From: an uncultured Ruminococcus sp.
Lineage (GTDB): Bacteria; Bacillota; Clostridia; Oscillospirales; Ruminococcaceae
Direction of reading: 5' to 3'
DNA: 64,000 nucleotides
Assembly: GCA_902800795.1 (NCBI GenBank)
Contig: CADCFQ010000009.1
Location: forward strand, 62,001-126,000
Part shown: in pieces, positions 51,279-60,902 of the stretch
Numbering within the stretch: the first letter of the stretch is position 1
Layout: every line of letters begins with the position of its first letter
Notes under the pieces: model-generated
The model's database searches: none
The model's input: the letters and a program-made list of their open reading frames with translations, nothing else
What the model was told of the DNA's origin: nothing
Translations under genes and position numbers: made by a program

Positions 51279-51307
51279 TTGAAAAGATGGACGAAATTTT
51301 GTATGAT
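51279..51307 (+). promoter_or_regulatory. Promoter of the lipoprotein gene at 51400
   Basis: TTGAAA (51279-51284) and TATGAT (51302-51307) with a 17-bp spacer. The leader has a small hairpin GTAATAC/GTATTAC (about 51320-51345). Confidence 0.7.
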
Positions 51308-51399
51308 AGTAGTTGAGGTAATACTGCCAAGAGAGGGGTATTACATCTGAGATTATTATCGCCGGGTGCGATATGTATTGATTTTAGGAGGTTATAACA

Positions 51400-52296
51400 A
51401 TGAAGGTAAAAAAGATCGCTGCTGCGCTCTGCGCAATGGCAATGACAACAGCAATGTTCACAGCCTGCGGAGATTCCGATTCTTCTTCCAAGAGCGAGGC
51501 TTCTTCCAAGAAGGCTGAGACCACAACTACCACAACAACAGCAGCCGCTGAGTCCGCTGCCGCTTCCGAGGCAGACACATCCGCTGCAGCAGCTCCTGCT
51601 GACGGCGAGCCTTACTATGATGAGGTAACTGGTCTTGAGTGCCAGAAGCCTTCCGGCGACTATACAGCAGTTACCGAGTTCCAGGGCTATGATGCATTCC
51701 TTATGTTTGCTGACTACAACTGGATGTGGTCCAACTTTGCCGGCCAGGGCTATCCCGAGGACGACAGAGCTGACGGAGCTTTCGGTGTAGACGCTGACGT
51801 CACCGGCGACGGCGAGTATACAGTTTCTCTTACAGTAGATTCTATCGCTGCTAATGATGCAGTTATGGATTCTCCCAATCCCCAGATCGTTCTTGACGGC
51901 GACTATGTTCTTCCCGCTCAGGGCGCAGTTGTATTCTGCATTGATATCACAGGTATCTGTGACGGTACAACAACTGTTGACGGCGAGACAGTTGAGAAGA
52001 ACCCGCTTGACGAGGGCGACGACGCTAACGTCAACAAGTACACAATGGGTAAGTATACCGGCCAGGATGTAAAGGTCGAGCTTACTTCCATCAAGATCGA
52101 CGGCGAGGAGTTCCCCTTCGACGCAAGCAAGATCCTCTACGGTAACATCGAGAATGATAACAACTGCTACAGGATCGAGGTATACAACGACTACGGCAAC
52201 ACTGCAGCAGATCCTGCTATAGACAAGGACGCTCTTATGTTCGCTAAGAGCCTTGAGTGTACCTTCACCATCGAGGGCCTGACTAAGGAAGGTTAA
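51400..52296 (+). CDS. Hypothetical lipoprotein
   Basis: The 298-residue protein has a lipoprotein signal (MFTACGD, Cys near residue 23), a Ser/Thr/Ala linker (TTTTTTTAAAESAAASEAD), and a beta-rich C-terminal domain of about 220 residues (EFQGYDAFLMFADYNWMWSNFAG, GDGEYTVSLTVDS). The last part is reminiscent of carbohydrate-binding or Ig-like folds, but I do not recognise the family. The gene has a good promoter and a conserved element with terminator after it. Confidence 0.83.
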   Translation: MKVKKIAAALCAMAMTTAMFTACGDSDSSSKSEASSKKAETTTTTTTAAAESAAASEADTSAAAAPADGEPYYDEVTGLECQKPSGDYTAVTEFQGYDAFLMFADYNWMWSNFAGQGYPEDDRADGAFGVDADVTGDGEYTVSLTVDSIAANDAVMDSPNPQIVLDGDYVLPAQGAVVFCIDITGICDGTTTVDGETVEKNPLDEGDDANVNKYTMGKYTGQDVKVELTSIKIDGEEFPFDASKILYGNIENDNNCYRIEVYNDYGNTAADPAIDKDALMFAKSLECTFTIEGLTKEG

Positions 52297-52301
52297 TCAG
52301 G

Positions 52302-52470
52302 TGCGTGGTGCTTGCCGCACAGCTTTGACGTTCAGTACATAGTCCGTACTACAAATTTTGTTGCTCGGTGACTTTCCCTATGTTTTGGCTTTCACCGAGG
52401 GAACGTTAAAGTAAATAGCTATATAATCAACAGCACGTTGCTTACAGTAGGCAGCGTGCTGTTTTTTTGT
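52302..52470 (+). repeat. Copy B of two-copy conserved element ending in intrinsic terminator
   Basis: Matches 4862-5022 (copy A) in the same order of conserved blocks. In this copy CTCGGTGA pairs perfectly with TCACCGAG; copy A has a G-U pair and one mismatch at the same places, as for a conserved RNA helix. The last hairpin CAGCACGTTGC/GGCAGCGTGCTG runs into TTTTTTT. It lies right after a gene in both places. Confidence 0.6.
52431..52468 (+). terminator. Intrinsic terminator after the lipoprotein gene
   Basis: A stem CAGCACG-TGC with GGCA-CGTGCTG and TTTTTTT following. Confidence 0.88.
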
Positions 52471-52544
52471 AATGTTAAGACTATATCAGGCAAAACTCCG
52501 ACAACTTGGCCGCAAGGTTCGCATAGCAAGAAGACCGGACAAAA

Positions 52545-52639
52545 AAATCCCCCTCCCCTCCGGGGAGGGCAGGGAGATAGCATTACTTTATACGTGACCC
52601 CGATGGGTGGGGGACATGGGTGCAGGTGCACGCACCTGC
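52545..52639. repeat. Fragment of the GC-rich mosaic repeat next to the pckA stop codon
   Basis: ATCCCCCTCCCCTCCGGGGAGGGC recurs at 60476-60499 and, inverted, at 21887 and 47789. The block ends in a hairpin GCAGGTGC-AC-GCACCTGC (52622-52639) flush with the pckA stop codon. Confidence 0.75.
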
Positions 52640-54238
<1,599 letters not shown>

Positions 54239-54332
54239 AATGTCTTCCTCCTTATGATTTGTCAGATACGGCCTTTAAGACATCGGGCCGTACTGTTTTA
54301 GAGTTGTTTTTTCAAAAACTCTCACGAATACT

Positions 54333-54360
54333 ATTATACCACAACTGGTCATAAAGTCAA
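54333..54360 (-). promoter_or_regulatory. Promoter of pckA
   Basis: On the minus strand TTGACT (54360-54355) and TATAAT (54338-54333) with a 16-bp spacer and a TGG just before the -10 box. Confidence 0.8.
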
Positions 54361-54442
54361 GGCTTTTAAACGAATATAGTTAAAAAGTTAACATTCCGTC
54401 TGTCAGACTATTACCGTCCGGACAGTGACCAAAGCCTTTATA

Positions 54443-55762
54443 TCAGAGCTTTGTCTCTACAAAAATGTCGTAGATAGCCTTTGTTGCCTTCTCGAAATCC
54501 TGCTCGCTCACACCGATGATGATATTGAGCTCGCTGGAACCCTGGTCGATCATCTTGACATTGACATGAGCGTGTGCCAAAGCCGAGAAGATACGGCCTG
54601 CTGTACCACGGTTGGACTTCATCGCTCTGCCCACAACAGCGATGAGCGCAAGGTCTGTCTCGATATCGATGATGTCGGGCTGGCAGTTTCTGTGAAGGCC
54701 GGAGAGTATCTCCTGCTCCTTTGGAGCAAACTCCTCCTGATGAACGACAACGGACATAGTGTCGATACCCGAAGGCATATGCTCGAAGCAGATACCGTTC
54801 TTCTCGAACACTTCAAGCACCTTTCTTCCGAAGCCGATCTCGGCATTCATCATATCCTTTTCGATATTAACAACAGTGAAGCCCTTCTTTCCTGCTATAC
54901 CGGTGATGGTATACTGGGGCTTTCTTGAAGTGGACTCAACGATCATCGTGCCCTCATCGTCGGGCTTGTTTGTGTTCTTGATGTTTATCGGGATACCTGC
55001 TTTTCTTACAGGGAAGATAGCGTCCTCGTGGAGAACGGTAGCGCCCATGTAGGAAAGCTCACGGAGCTCCTTATAGGTGATGGTCTTGATAGGAGCAGGG
55101 TCATCGACTATCCTGGGGTCGCAGGTGAGAAAGCCCGAAACGTCGGTCCAGTTCTCGTAGATGTCAGCGCCCACAGCAGCCGCAACGATGGAACCGGTAA
55201 CGTCGGAACCGCCTCTTGAGAAGGTCTTTATCGTGTCGTTGGGCATGGAGCCGTAGAAGCCGGGAACAACAGCGTTCTCGAGGCTCTCGAGTCTTGCGGA
55301 GAGTTCTTTGCCGGTCTTCTTGGCGTCAAACTGGCCTGCGTCATTGAAGAAGATAACGTCAGCGGCATCAATAAAGTTGAAGCCCAGATAGTTCGCAAGC
55401 ACGATACCGTTGAGATACTCGCCTCTTGAAGCGGCATAGTCTCTTCCGGCCTTGCCTATAAAGCAGGCTTTGACAATATCGAACTCATCCTCCAGGCTGA
55501 GGTCAAGACCCAGCTCGGAGATGATGTCATAATATCTTTCCTTTATCTTTTCAAACTGCTCGGAGAAATCCTTGCCCTTGACAGCAAGGTCGTAGCAGCT
55601 GTAAAGCATATCTGTTACCTTAGTGTCGGAGGAGCTCCTCTTTCCGGGAGCAGAGGGAACAACGAACCTTCTTGCGCTGTCTGCGGTGATGATATCCTTT
55701 ACCTTCTTGAACTGCTCGGCGCTTGCAAGCGAGCTTCCGCCGAACTTAACTACTTTTGCCAT
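54443..55762 (-). CDS. Aspartate kinase
   Basis: The 439-residue enzyme phosphorylates aspartate to start Lys/Thr/Met synthesis. N-terminal VVKFGGSSLAS and the FSRGGSDVTGSIVAAAV catalytic motif, then two ACT domains (PQYTITGIAGKKGFTVVNIE, and ALIAVVGRAMKSNRGTAGRIF with SSELNIIIGV). Which amino acid inhibits it cannot be told. ATG at 55762 with AAAGGATGAG upstream is preferred over the upstream in-frame codons at 55795. Confidence 0.96.
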   Translation of the reverse strand: MAKVVKFGGSSLASAEQFKKVKDIITADSARRFVVPSAPGKRSSSDTKVTDMLYSCYDLAVKGKDFSEQFEKIKERYYDIISELGLDLSLEDEFDIVKACFIGKAGRDYAASRGEYLNGIVLANYLGFNFIDAADVIFFNDAGQFDAKKTGKELSARLESLENAVVPGFYGSMPNDTIKTFSRGGSDVTGSIVAAAVGADIYENWTDVSGFLTCDPRIVDDPAPIKTITYKELRELSYMGATVLHEDAIFPVRKAGIPINIKNTNKPDDEGTMIVESTSRKPQYTITGIAGKKGFTVVNIEKDMMNAEIGFGRKVLEVFEKNGICFEHMPSGIDTMSVVVHQEEFAPKEQEILSGLHRNCQPDIIDIETDLALIAVVGRAMKSNRGTAGRIFSALAHAHVNVKMIDQGSSELNIIIGVSEQDFEKATKAIYDIFVETKL

Positions 55763-56078
55763 AACACTCATCCTTTTCCAAAAAATACTTATCAAAAATA
55801 ATCAGCAATACTATTATACCGAAATTACGCCCTTTCGTCAATTGACAAAAAACATAATTTTGAGCGCCGATTTGCTGTCCTTTTGTGGAATACGCTTGTG
55901 TTTGTGTCACGTACAGGTTGTATTTTGAGACAGCTGCCTTTCACAGCGTCCCCCGGGGCGACATATAATAAGGCATAAAGGTGTTTATAGGTCGAAAAAA
56001 GACACGCAGATATATGAATAAGCAGGGTGGAAACTGTCAAACATCATGATAAGTATCAAAGAACAGGAGTGTAGCGGA
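55763..56078. other. Gene-free region between the aspartate kinase and MazF genes
   Basis: Contains the divergent promoters; TATAAT at 55964-55969 has no good -35 box at the right distance. It has no frame that looks like a MazE-type antitoxin. Confidence 0.5.
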
Positions 56079-56423
56079 TTGAATGTGCGCAGAGGTGATA
56101 TATACTATGCAGACCTTAGCCCTGTTGTGGGTTCGGAGCAGGGAGGGCTCAGGCCTGTGCTGATAGTTCAGAACGATGTGGGCAACCGCCATTCGCCAAC
56201 GGTGATAGCTGCCGCCATAACCAGCCGCCACGACAAGGCCAGACTGCCCACACACATCGAGGTGGGCGCCGGAGCCAGCGGCCTTGCGAGGGACTCGGTG
56301 GTGCTGCTCGAGCAGATAAGGACCCTGGACAAGAGGCGGCTCAGGGAGAAAATGGGCGCCCTTGACGAGCGCTCCATGAGTGCTGTTGACAGCGCTATCT
56401 CAATAAGCTTCGGGCTGAACTAG
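56079..56423 (+). CDS. MazF/PemK-type mRNA interferase
   Basis: The 114-residue protein has the full MazF signature: [28 protein letters not shown], and [36 protein letters not shown]. MazF toxins cleave mRNA at short motifs; in Firmicutes they pair with a small antitoxin (EndoAI) encoded upstream. No antitoxin frame is visible in the upstream 300 bases, so this is an orphan, or the partner is elsewhere. The TTG at 56079 has AGGAG 9 bases upstream and gives the family N-terminus; an ATG at 56046 is an alternative. Confidence 0.9.
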   Translation: MNVRRGDIYYADLSPVVGSEQGGLRPVLIVQNDVGNRHSPTVIAAAITSRHDKARLPTHIEVGAGASGLARDSVVLLEQIRTLDKRRLREKMGALDERSMSAVDSAISISFGLN

Positions 56424-56469
56424 CGTTTTGAGGTATCTCCGCCGAAGGCGGAGGATGCCCGTTCTGGCT

Positions 56470-56507
56470 AAAAAAACCGGCTGTTCTTATCCCAAACAGC
56501 GGTTTTT
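56470..56507 (+). terminator. First tandem terminator after the MazF gene
   Basis: A stem ACCGGCTGTT/AACAGC-GGT with a loop of about 9 bases, and TTTTTGA following. Confidence 0.7.
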
Positions 56508-56556
56508 GAAGTCCCCCCCGCCGAAGGCGGAGGACTTCATTTTGTCGGAATAAAAT

Positions 56557-56592
56557 ACCGGCTGTTCATTATAGCGAACGGCCGGTTTTTTG
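56557..56592 (+). terminator. Second tandem terminator, overlapping the XRE gene end
   Basis: A stem ACCGGC-TGTTC/GAAC-GCCGGT followed by TTTTTG. The XRE gene stop codon (56571-56569) lies inside the loop. Confidence 0.75.
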
Positions 56593-56808
56593 TATCAGGT
56601 TTTCCTTATGGAGCGTAAGTCCTGCAAGATAATCAAGGGATACGTTGTAGTACTCTGCGAGGATAACAAACAAATGCATCGGCATTTCCCTCTTGCCGGA
56701 TTCATAGAGCTGGTACTGCTGGGTCGTGATGCCGAGTATTTCGGCGACCTTGCGCTGGGGCAGATCATTATCTTCTCTCATATCTCTGAGACGCTGATAA
56801 TAATACAT
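56569..56808 (-). CDS. XRE-family transcriptional regulator
   Basis: A 79-residue single-domain HTH protein: RLRDMREDNDLPQRKVAEILGITTQQYQLYESGKREMPMHLFVILAEYYNVSLDYLAG, with the recognition helix at TTQQYQLYESGKR. It has no effector domain, so it may be a simple DNA-binding switch. It is divergent from the zinc-finger membrane protein gene; the 134-base gap contains three related dyads likely to be its operators. Confidence 0.92.
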   Translation of the reverse strand: MYYYQRLRDMREDNDLPQRKVAEILGITTQQYQLYESGKREMPMHLFVILAEYYNVSLDYLAGLTLHKENLIQKTGRSL

Positions 56809-56852
56809 AATAACTCACCCTCCGTTTTAGTTATTATGTAGATTTTAGCATA

Positions 56853-56923
56853 CATTCATACGGATGATATTGATTTTCATTTATTTGAATGTTATAATAT
56901 ATGAAATAACATTCGTTTGAATG
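56853..56923. promoter_or_regulatory. Three CATTC-N4-GAATG-type operator dyads
   Basis: Dyads: CATTC-ATAC-GGATG (56853-56866), CATTT-ATTT-GAATG (56878-56891) and the perfect CATTC-GTTT-GAATG (56910-56923). They flank and overlap the promoter 56870-56898. They are likely binding sites of the XRE regulator; the last would block transcription initiation of the downstream gene. Confidence 0.65.
56870..56898 (+). promoter_or_regulatory. Promoter of the zinc-finger membrane protein gene
   Basis: TTGATT (56870-56875) and TATAAT (56893-56898), spaced 17 bp; the second dyad lies in the spacer. Confidence 0.82.
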
Positions 56924-56942
56924 AAAAACAGGAGGAATTAAA

Positions 56943-57437
56943 ATGGAATGTTTTTATCATCAGGGAGTGCCTGCGGCGGCTTCGTGCAAGCTGTGTGGAA
57001 AGGGATTGTGCAGAGAATGTGCTCAGAGAAATCCGCAGGGGCTTTGTGATAGCTGTGCAATTGAGGTACTGCAAGATGAAAAAGCGCAGAAAAAACTAAA
57101 GCGAGCTAATGCACTAATTGATACAACAGGAGAAATGATAGGTGCTATCATTGTGGGACTTATTGCATTTTTTATTGCAAGAGTAGTATTCACAGAGATC
57201 AATAACGGTCAGGAGCCGGAGTTTTTTTCCTGCTTGCTTTTCTTTTTTGTACCTTTTGGCTGGAGAATGTTTACTTATCTTGAACAATGGATGCCTACAT
57301 TCTTTTTGAGTGGTCCTGCATTTATGTTTTACCTGATGGTAAAATTAGTGGCATCTATTTTCCTTGGAATGATATGCTTTGCATATCAGGTGTTAATGTT
57401 CATTATCGGAATTGTAAAGGGTATTAAAGCAAAATAG
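56943..57437 (+). CDS. Membrane protein with N-terminal B-box-type zinc finger
   Basis: The 164-residue protein begins with a Cys/His cluster (CFYHQGVPAAASCKLCGKGLC, then CAQRNPQGLCDSCA), typical of the B-box-like zinc fingers in bacterial membrane proteins, followed by three membrane helices (IGAIIVGLIAFFIARVVF, PEFFSCLLFFFVPFGW, FMFYLMVKLVASIFLGMICFAYQ) and a KGIKAK end. The zinc finger is cytoplasmic by topology. It is more AT-rich than its neighbours, with TTA/ATT/ACA codons, suggesting horizontal transfer together with the XRE gene. RBS is AGGAGGAA. Confidence 0.82.
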   Translation: MECFYHQGVPAAASCKLCGKGLCRECAQRNPQGLCDSCAIEVLQDEKAQKKLKRANALIDTTGEMIGAIIVGLIAFFIARVVFTEINNGQEPEFFSCLLFFFVPFGWRMFTYLEQWMPTFFLSGPAFMFYLMVKLVASIFLGMICFAYQVLMFIIGIVKGIKAK

Positions 57438-57451
57438 CGTTTTAAACAGTA

Positions 57452-57486
57452 ACCCCCGGACGGCTTATGCCGCCCGGGGGTCTTTA
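57452..57486. terminator. Terminator between convergent zinc-finger and phosphorylase genes
   Basis: A stem ACCCCCGG-A-CGGC with GCCG-C-CCGGGGGT around TTAT; followed by CTTTAAT on + and by GTTACTG on the minus strand. Confidence 0.75.
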
Positions 57487-57503
57487 ATACTATCACGCAG
57501 TAC

Positions 57504-59918
57504 TTATCCCATTACTACAACGATATCCGTCTGCTCGGTCATCTTGCAAGCGCAGACGAAGTTGCCTTCAACAGCCTCGCCGTTTACAGTGATCGACTTG
57601 ACGCCGCTCTGAACGTGGTCGGGGTTCTGGATGTCGATAGAGAGGTGCTTGCCTCTGAAGTTCTTCTCGATCTTGAAGCCGTCCCACTCGTGAGGTATAG
57701 ACGGGCTGATAACAAGTCCGTCTGCATTCGGTCTCATACCGCAGATACCCTCAACACAGCCTACCATAACGGTGGAGCCTGTTCCTGTCAGCCAGTGAAC
57801 GTGGCTGCGGCCTGCATAAGGCGAACGAGTGGACTCGGTGAACTGTCCGTGAACGTATGGCTCAAGCACTCTCTGCTCTGCCTTGTCATTCATGTTTGCA
57901 GGCGAGGACTCGAGGAAGTAGTCGAAAGCTCTGTCGCCGTGGCCGAGGAGCGACTCTGCAAGGATAGCCCAGCCCTGAGTCTGGGAGAAGATACCGCCGT
58001 TCTCCTTGGTGTCGGGGTTGAAGATGTGCATCAGCGCACCGTCGAAATAGTGGTCAACATAAGGCGGCTCGAGGAGCTTAACGCCGTAAGGAGTGTTGAG
58101 TATCCTGTGAACGCTCTCCATAGCGGTCTCTGCCTGCTCCTTGCTAGCGAAGCCCGAGATAACAGCCCAGCTCTGTGGGTTGAGCCACATAGAAGCCTCG
58201 GGGTCCTTCTTGGCGCCGACTACGACGCCGTCCTCACGGATTCCACGGATAAATCTGTCCTCATCCCAGCAAGCCGCAAGGCTCTCGCCGAGCTCAGCCT
58301 GTACCTTGTCGATATAAGCGATATACTCGGTGTCGTTTCTCTCCTGTGCGTATCTCTTGATAACGCTCATAGCGTAGTAAAGCTGGAATGCAACGAAGGT
58401 GCTCTCGCCCTTCTTGCCCATTCTCAGGCAGTCGTTCCAATCAGCGTGGAGACCGGCAGGCATCTTGTGTGCGCCCAGTCTCTCCTGCGAGAAGCGGATA
58501 GCGTTCTTGAGGTGCTCATAAACGGTAGCCTCTCCGCCGCCTGTCTCCGCATAAACGATGACCTCATCAAGGAATGCCTTGTTTCCGGTCTCGCCGATAT
58601 ACTTGTCGATAGTCGGGAACAGCCAGAGAGCGTCATCGGCTCTGTAAGAGGGATGTCCTGTCTCCTTAGCGTAAACGCTGTTCTCGTCGTTCTCATCAGG
58701 ACAGGTCTCGTTGCCTGCGTTGTGGTCGAACTTAACGAGAGGTAGTCCGCCGCCGTTCGATACCTGAGCCGAGATCATGAATCTGATCTTCTCAGCTGCA
58801 AGCTCGGGATTGATATGGATGATACCCTGGATATCCTGAACGGTATCTCTGTAGCCGTAGCCGTTTCTGAGTCCGCAGTAGATGAAGGAAGCAGCTCTCG
58901 ACCAGATGAAGGTGATGAAGCACTGATAAGCGTTCCATACATTTACCATGTTGTTGAACTTATCGTCAGGTGTGCTGATCTGGAAGTTATTGAGCTGGCC
59001 GTGCCAGTAGTCAACAAGCTCCTTGAGCTCTGCGTCGACCTTGCCTGCCTGCTTATACTCAGCCATGATAGCCTCAGCTGTCTTGGGATCCTTCTGTCCT
59101 ACGATGTAGATGACCTCAGCTGTCTGTCCGGGAGCAAGCTTTGCATCCGACTGGAGAGCGCCGCAGGCATTGGAGTTGTAGTTCATAGCTCCGTCGCACT
59201 TGCCGTTCTCAACAGCTATGGGGTTGCCGTAGGTCCTGTAAGGTCCGATAAAGCTGTCGAGGTTTCCGTTTGCAGAAACAACGTCAGCGCCCACAAGACC
59301 GAAGAATCTCTCTCTGTGGTTGCTGCCCTCAGCGTCCTTGCCGCTGTTCTCGTTGATATGCTGAACTATCTTGTTGCCCTCAAGGCTTGTTCTTGTGATA
59401 AAAAGTGTATACTGGAGGTTTACCTGATCCTGCTCATAGTTGTTCTCGTTTGTGAACTCACAGAAGCCGAACAGCGACAGATCTCTCTCCTTGTCGGAGT
59501 TGTTTGTTACCTTAACTCTCCATACCTCATAGGTCTTGTCGAGAGGAACATAGTAAGTGATCTCGGACTTGATGCCGGTATACTCGCTGGTAATAGTGGT
59601 ATAAGCGGTACCGTGACGGCACTCGGTCTTATACTGATCGAGGGGCTTGCCTACAGGCTGCCATGTGGTGCTCCAGAAATCCTTTGCTTCATTATCTCTT
59701 ATGTATACATATCTTCCCGGGAGACCGATATTGGAGTTGAAACGATAGCGGAGTATTCTTCCGTTAGCGCCGCTCTTTACAAAGCTGTATCCTCCTCCGT
59801 TATTGGAAACGATAGCGCCGTACTCAGGTGAGCCTAAGTAGTTTGCCCAGGGTGCCGGTGTATCGGGTCGGGTGATGACGTATTCCTTGTTTTCAAGGTC
59901 AAAATATCCATACTGCAT
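57504..59918 (-). CDS. Cellobiose phosphorylase, GH94
   Basis: The 804-residue enzyme splits cellobiose with phosphate into glucose-1-phosphate and glucose. It has the family N-terminus (MQYGYFDLENKEYVITRP, DTPAPWANYLG), a beta-sandwich domain, then an (alpha/alpha)6 barrel with the HADWNDCL motif carrying the catalytic Asp, GLRNGYGYRDTVQDIQG, and HVHWLTGTGSTVMV. It closely matches cytoplasmic GH94 enzymes from cellulolytic Clostridia. Has no signal peptide, as expected. ATG at 59918 with AAGGAGAATGG upstream; the frame at 59951 is not preferred. No transporter gene for cellodextrins is adjacent. Confidence 0.97.
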   Translation of the reverse strand: MQYGYFDLENKEYVITRPDTPAPWANYLGSPEYGAIVSNNGGGYSFVKSGANGRILRYRFNSNIGLPGRYVYIRDNEAKDFWSTTWQPVGKPLDQYKTECRHGTAYTTITSEYTGIKSEITYYVPLDKTYEVWRVKVTNNSDKERDLSLFGFCEFTNENNYEQDQVNLQYTLFITRTSLEGNKIVQHINENSGKDAEGSNHRERFFGLVGADVVSANGNLDSFIGPYRTYGNPIAVENGKCDGAMNYNSNACGALQSDAKLAPGQTAEVIYIVGQKDPKTAEAIMAEYKQAGKVDAELKELVDYWHGQLNNFQISTPDDKFNNMVNVWNAYQCFITFIWSRAASFIYCGLRNGYGYRDTVQDIQGIIHINPELAAEKIRFMISAQVSNGGGLPLVKFDHNAGNETCPDENDENSVYAKETGHPSYRADDALWLFPTIDKYIGETGNKAFLDEVIVYAETGGGEATVYEHLKNAIRFSQERLGAHKMPAGLHADWNDCLRMGKKGESTFVAFQLYYAMSVIKRYAQERNDTEYIAYIDKVQAELGESLAACWDEDRFIRGIREDGVVVGAKKDPEASMWLNPQSWAVISGFASKEQAETAMESVHRILNTPYGVKLLEPPYVDHYFDGALMHIFNPDTKENGGIFSQTQGWAILAESLLGHGDRAFDYFLESSPANMNDKAEQRVLEPYVHGQFTESTRSPYAGRSHVHWLTGTGSTVMVGCVEGICGMRPNADGLVISPSIPHEWDGFKIEKNFRGKHLSIDIQNPDHVQSGVKSITVNGEAVEGNFVCACKMTEQTDIVVVMG

Positions 59919-59970
59919 AGTGACCATTCTCCTTTTCACTTTATTTGGCAAATGCCATGATCATACACTT

Positions 59971-59999
59971 ATTTTAACATACATTCTCCCACTTTACAA
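59971..59999 (-). promoter_or_regulatory. Promoter of the cellobiose phosphorylase gene
   Basis: On the minus strand TTGTAA (59999-59994) and TAAAAT (59976-59971) with a 17-bp spacer, 53 bases before the start codon. Confidence 0.72.
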
Positions 60000-60054
60000 G
60001 GGGGTAACTCCAAAAAAACACCTTAAAATATTTAAACTTTTAAGTCTTAAACGT

Positions 60055-60563
60055 TTTCGGCAGGGCAGGGGCGAGCACCACCCCTGCCTTGTCAAGCCGC
60101 AAGCGGCTTGAGGGTTTCTTTGTCCGTGCTTCTCAAAGGGGAAGCCCCTCTTGCAGGGCTTCCCCTCTTCAAAAACAGTCCACCGGACTGTTTTTGAATT
60201 CACCCTTTTCGAGCGCCTCCGTGGGCAGGGGTGTTTCGCAGCCTGCGGGCTGCGACCGAGGGGCGCTGCCCCTGGACCCTGCCAGCGCCCAGGTCGGCGC
60301 TGGACCCGCCCTGGACACCCTGGCGGATTTTTTCAGCTCTGTTGCGTATTCCGCCAGAGGCAAAGCCGTGCGGCGAGCACCCCTGGCGGATTTTTTCGGC
60401 TTTGTTATGAAACGGTCATTTCAGCTATTTCCCAAGGTTCACGCAGTGTGCAATTGAAAAGCCTTAAACAAAGCTATCCCCCTCCCCTCCGGGGAGGGCA
60501 GGGGGAGTTATTAGCATTGCACGTTCCCGGGCGGGGTGGGGGAATTAGCCGTGCGGCGAGCAC
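60055..60563. repeat. Inverted copy of the GC-rich mosaic repeat block
   Basis: This non-coding block is largely the reverse complement of 21822-22412: the 52-base segment 60329-60380 is an exact inverted copy of 21947-21998; 60288-60324 matches 22042-22078 with one mismatch; 60410-60456 matches the 47831-47877 module inverted. The 16-mer GCCGTGCGGCGAGCAC at 60365-60380 and 60548-60563 ends exactly at the stop codon of the next gene. Several hairpins, such as AAACAGTCCA/TGGACTGTTT near 60174-60196. Confidence 0.85.
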
Positions 60564-60844
60564 TAGGCGTTGACCCAGGCGGAGGCGATGTCGAGCGCCT
60601 CGTAAAGGCTGGATTTCTCGGCCTTTTTAACTATCTGCTTTGCGGGCGGGAGCGTGATGTCTGTTGCGATCTTTCTGATGATGACCTTGTTGGCTACATC
60701 GAGCTCGCCTTTCTTTTCCGTCGAAACGATGTCTATCTGTACAACAAATTCGTCATACATATGTCCGTAGAACAGCTGGTTGCCGTGCCTTACCAGCGGA
60801 AGCCCCTTATAGGTAAAAAATGCTTTCTTCTCTGTTTTTGCCAT
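60563..60844 (-). CDS. Uncharacterised small protein
   Basis: A 93-residue basic protein, not recognised. It is beta-rich at the start (KKAFFTYKGLPLVRHGNQLFYG), with a helical end (AEKSSLYEALDIASAWVNA). It starts after a GGAGGAG ribosome site, and its stop codon abuts a copy of the 16-base repeat. It is the first gene downstream of the DUF4340 gene on the same strand (60903-62408). Confidence 0.72.
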   Translation of the reverse strand: MAKTEKKAFFTYKGLPLVRHGNQLFYGHMYDEFVVQIDIVSTEKKGELDVANKVIIRKIATDITLPPAKQIVKKAEKSSLYEALDIASAWVNA

Positions 60845-60902
60845 TGATTTCTCCTCCGTTTCTTGTTTTTCATTATAACGTAACTTATGCGTGTTTTTTG
60901 TC

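Larger units (their letters stand above)
56433..56592. repeat. Tandem pair of hairpin-terminator units
   Basis: The two units each carry CCGCC-GAA-GGCGG (56439-56451; 56519-56531) followed by a CCGGCTGTT-type stem and a T-run. They lie between the convergent MazF and XRE genes and could serve both. Confidence 0.7.

Noticed and set aside
55825..56040. A small minus-strand frame in the region before the MazF gene, considered as antitoxin
   Set aside because: It is on the wrong strand, has no ribosome site and no MazE-like residues.
57615..59831. Two long plus-strand frames across cellobiose phosphorylase
   Set aside because: Antisense shadows of GH94, with no ribosome site.
60055..60563. Several open frames in the GC-rich repeat blocks (also at 21822 and 47626)
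   Set aside because: Composition is GC hairpins and repeats, frames are not conserved between copies in inverted or direct orientation, and no ribosome sites were found.
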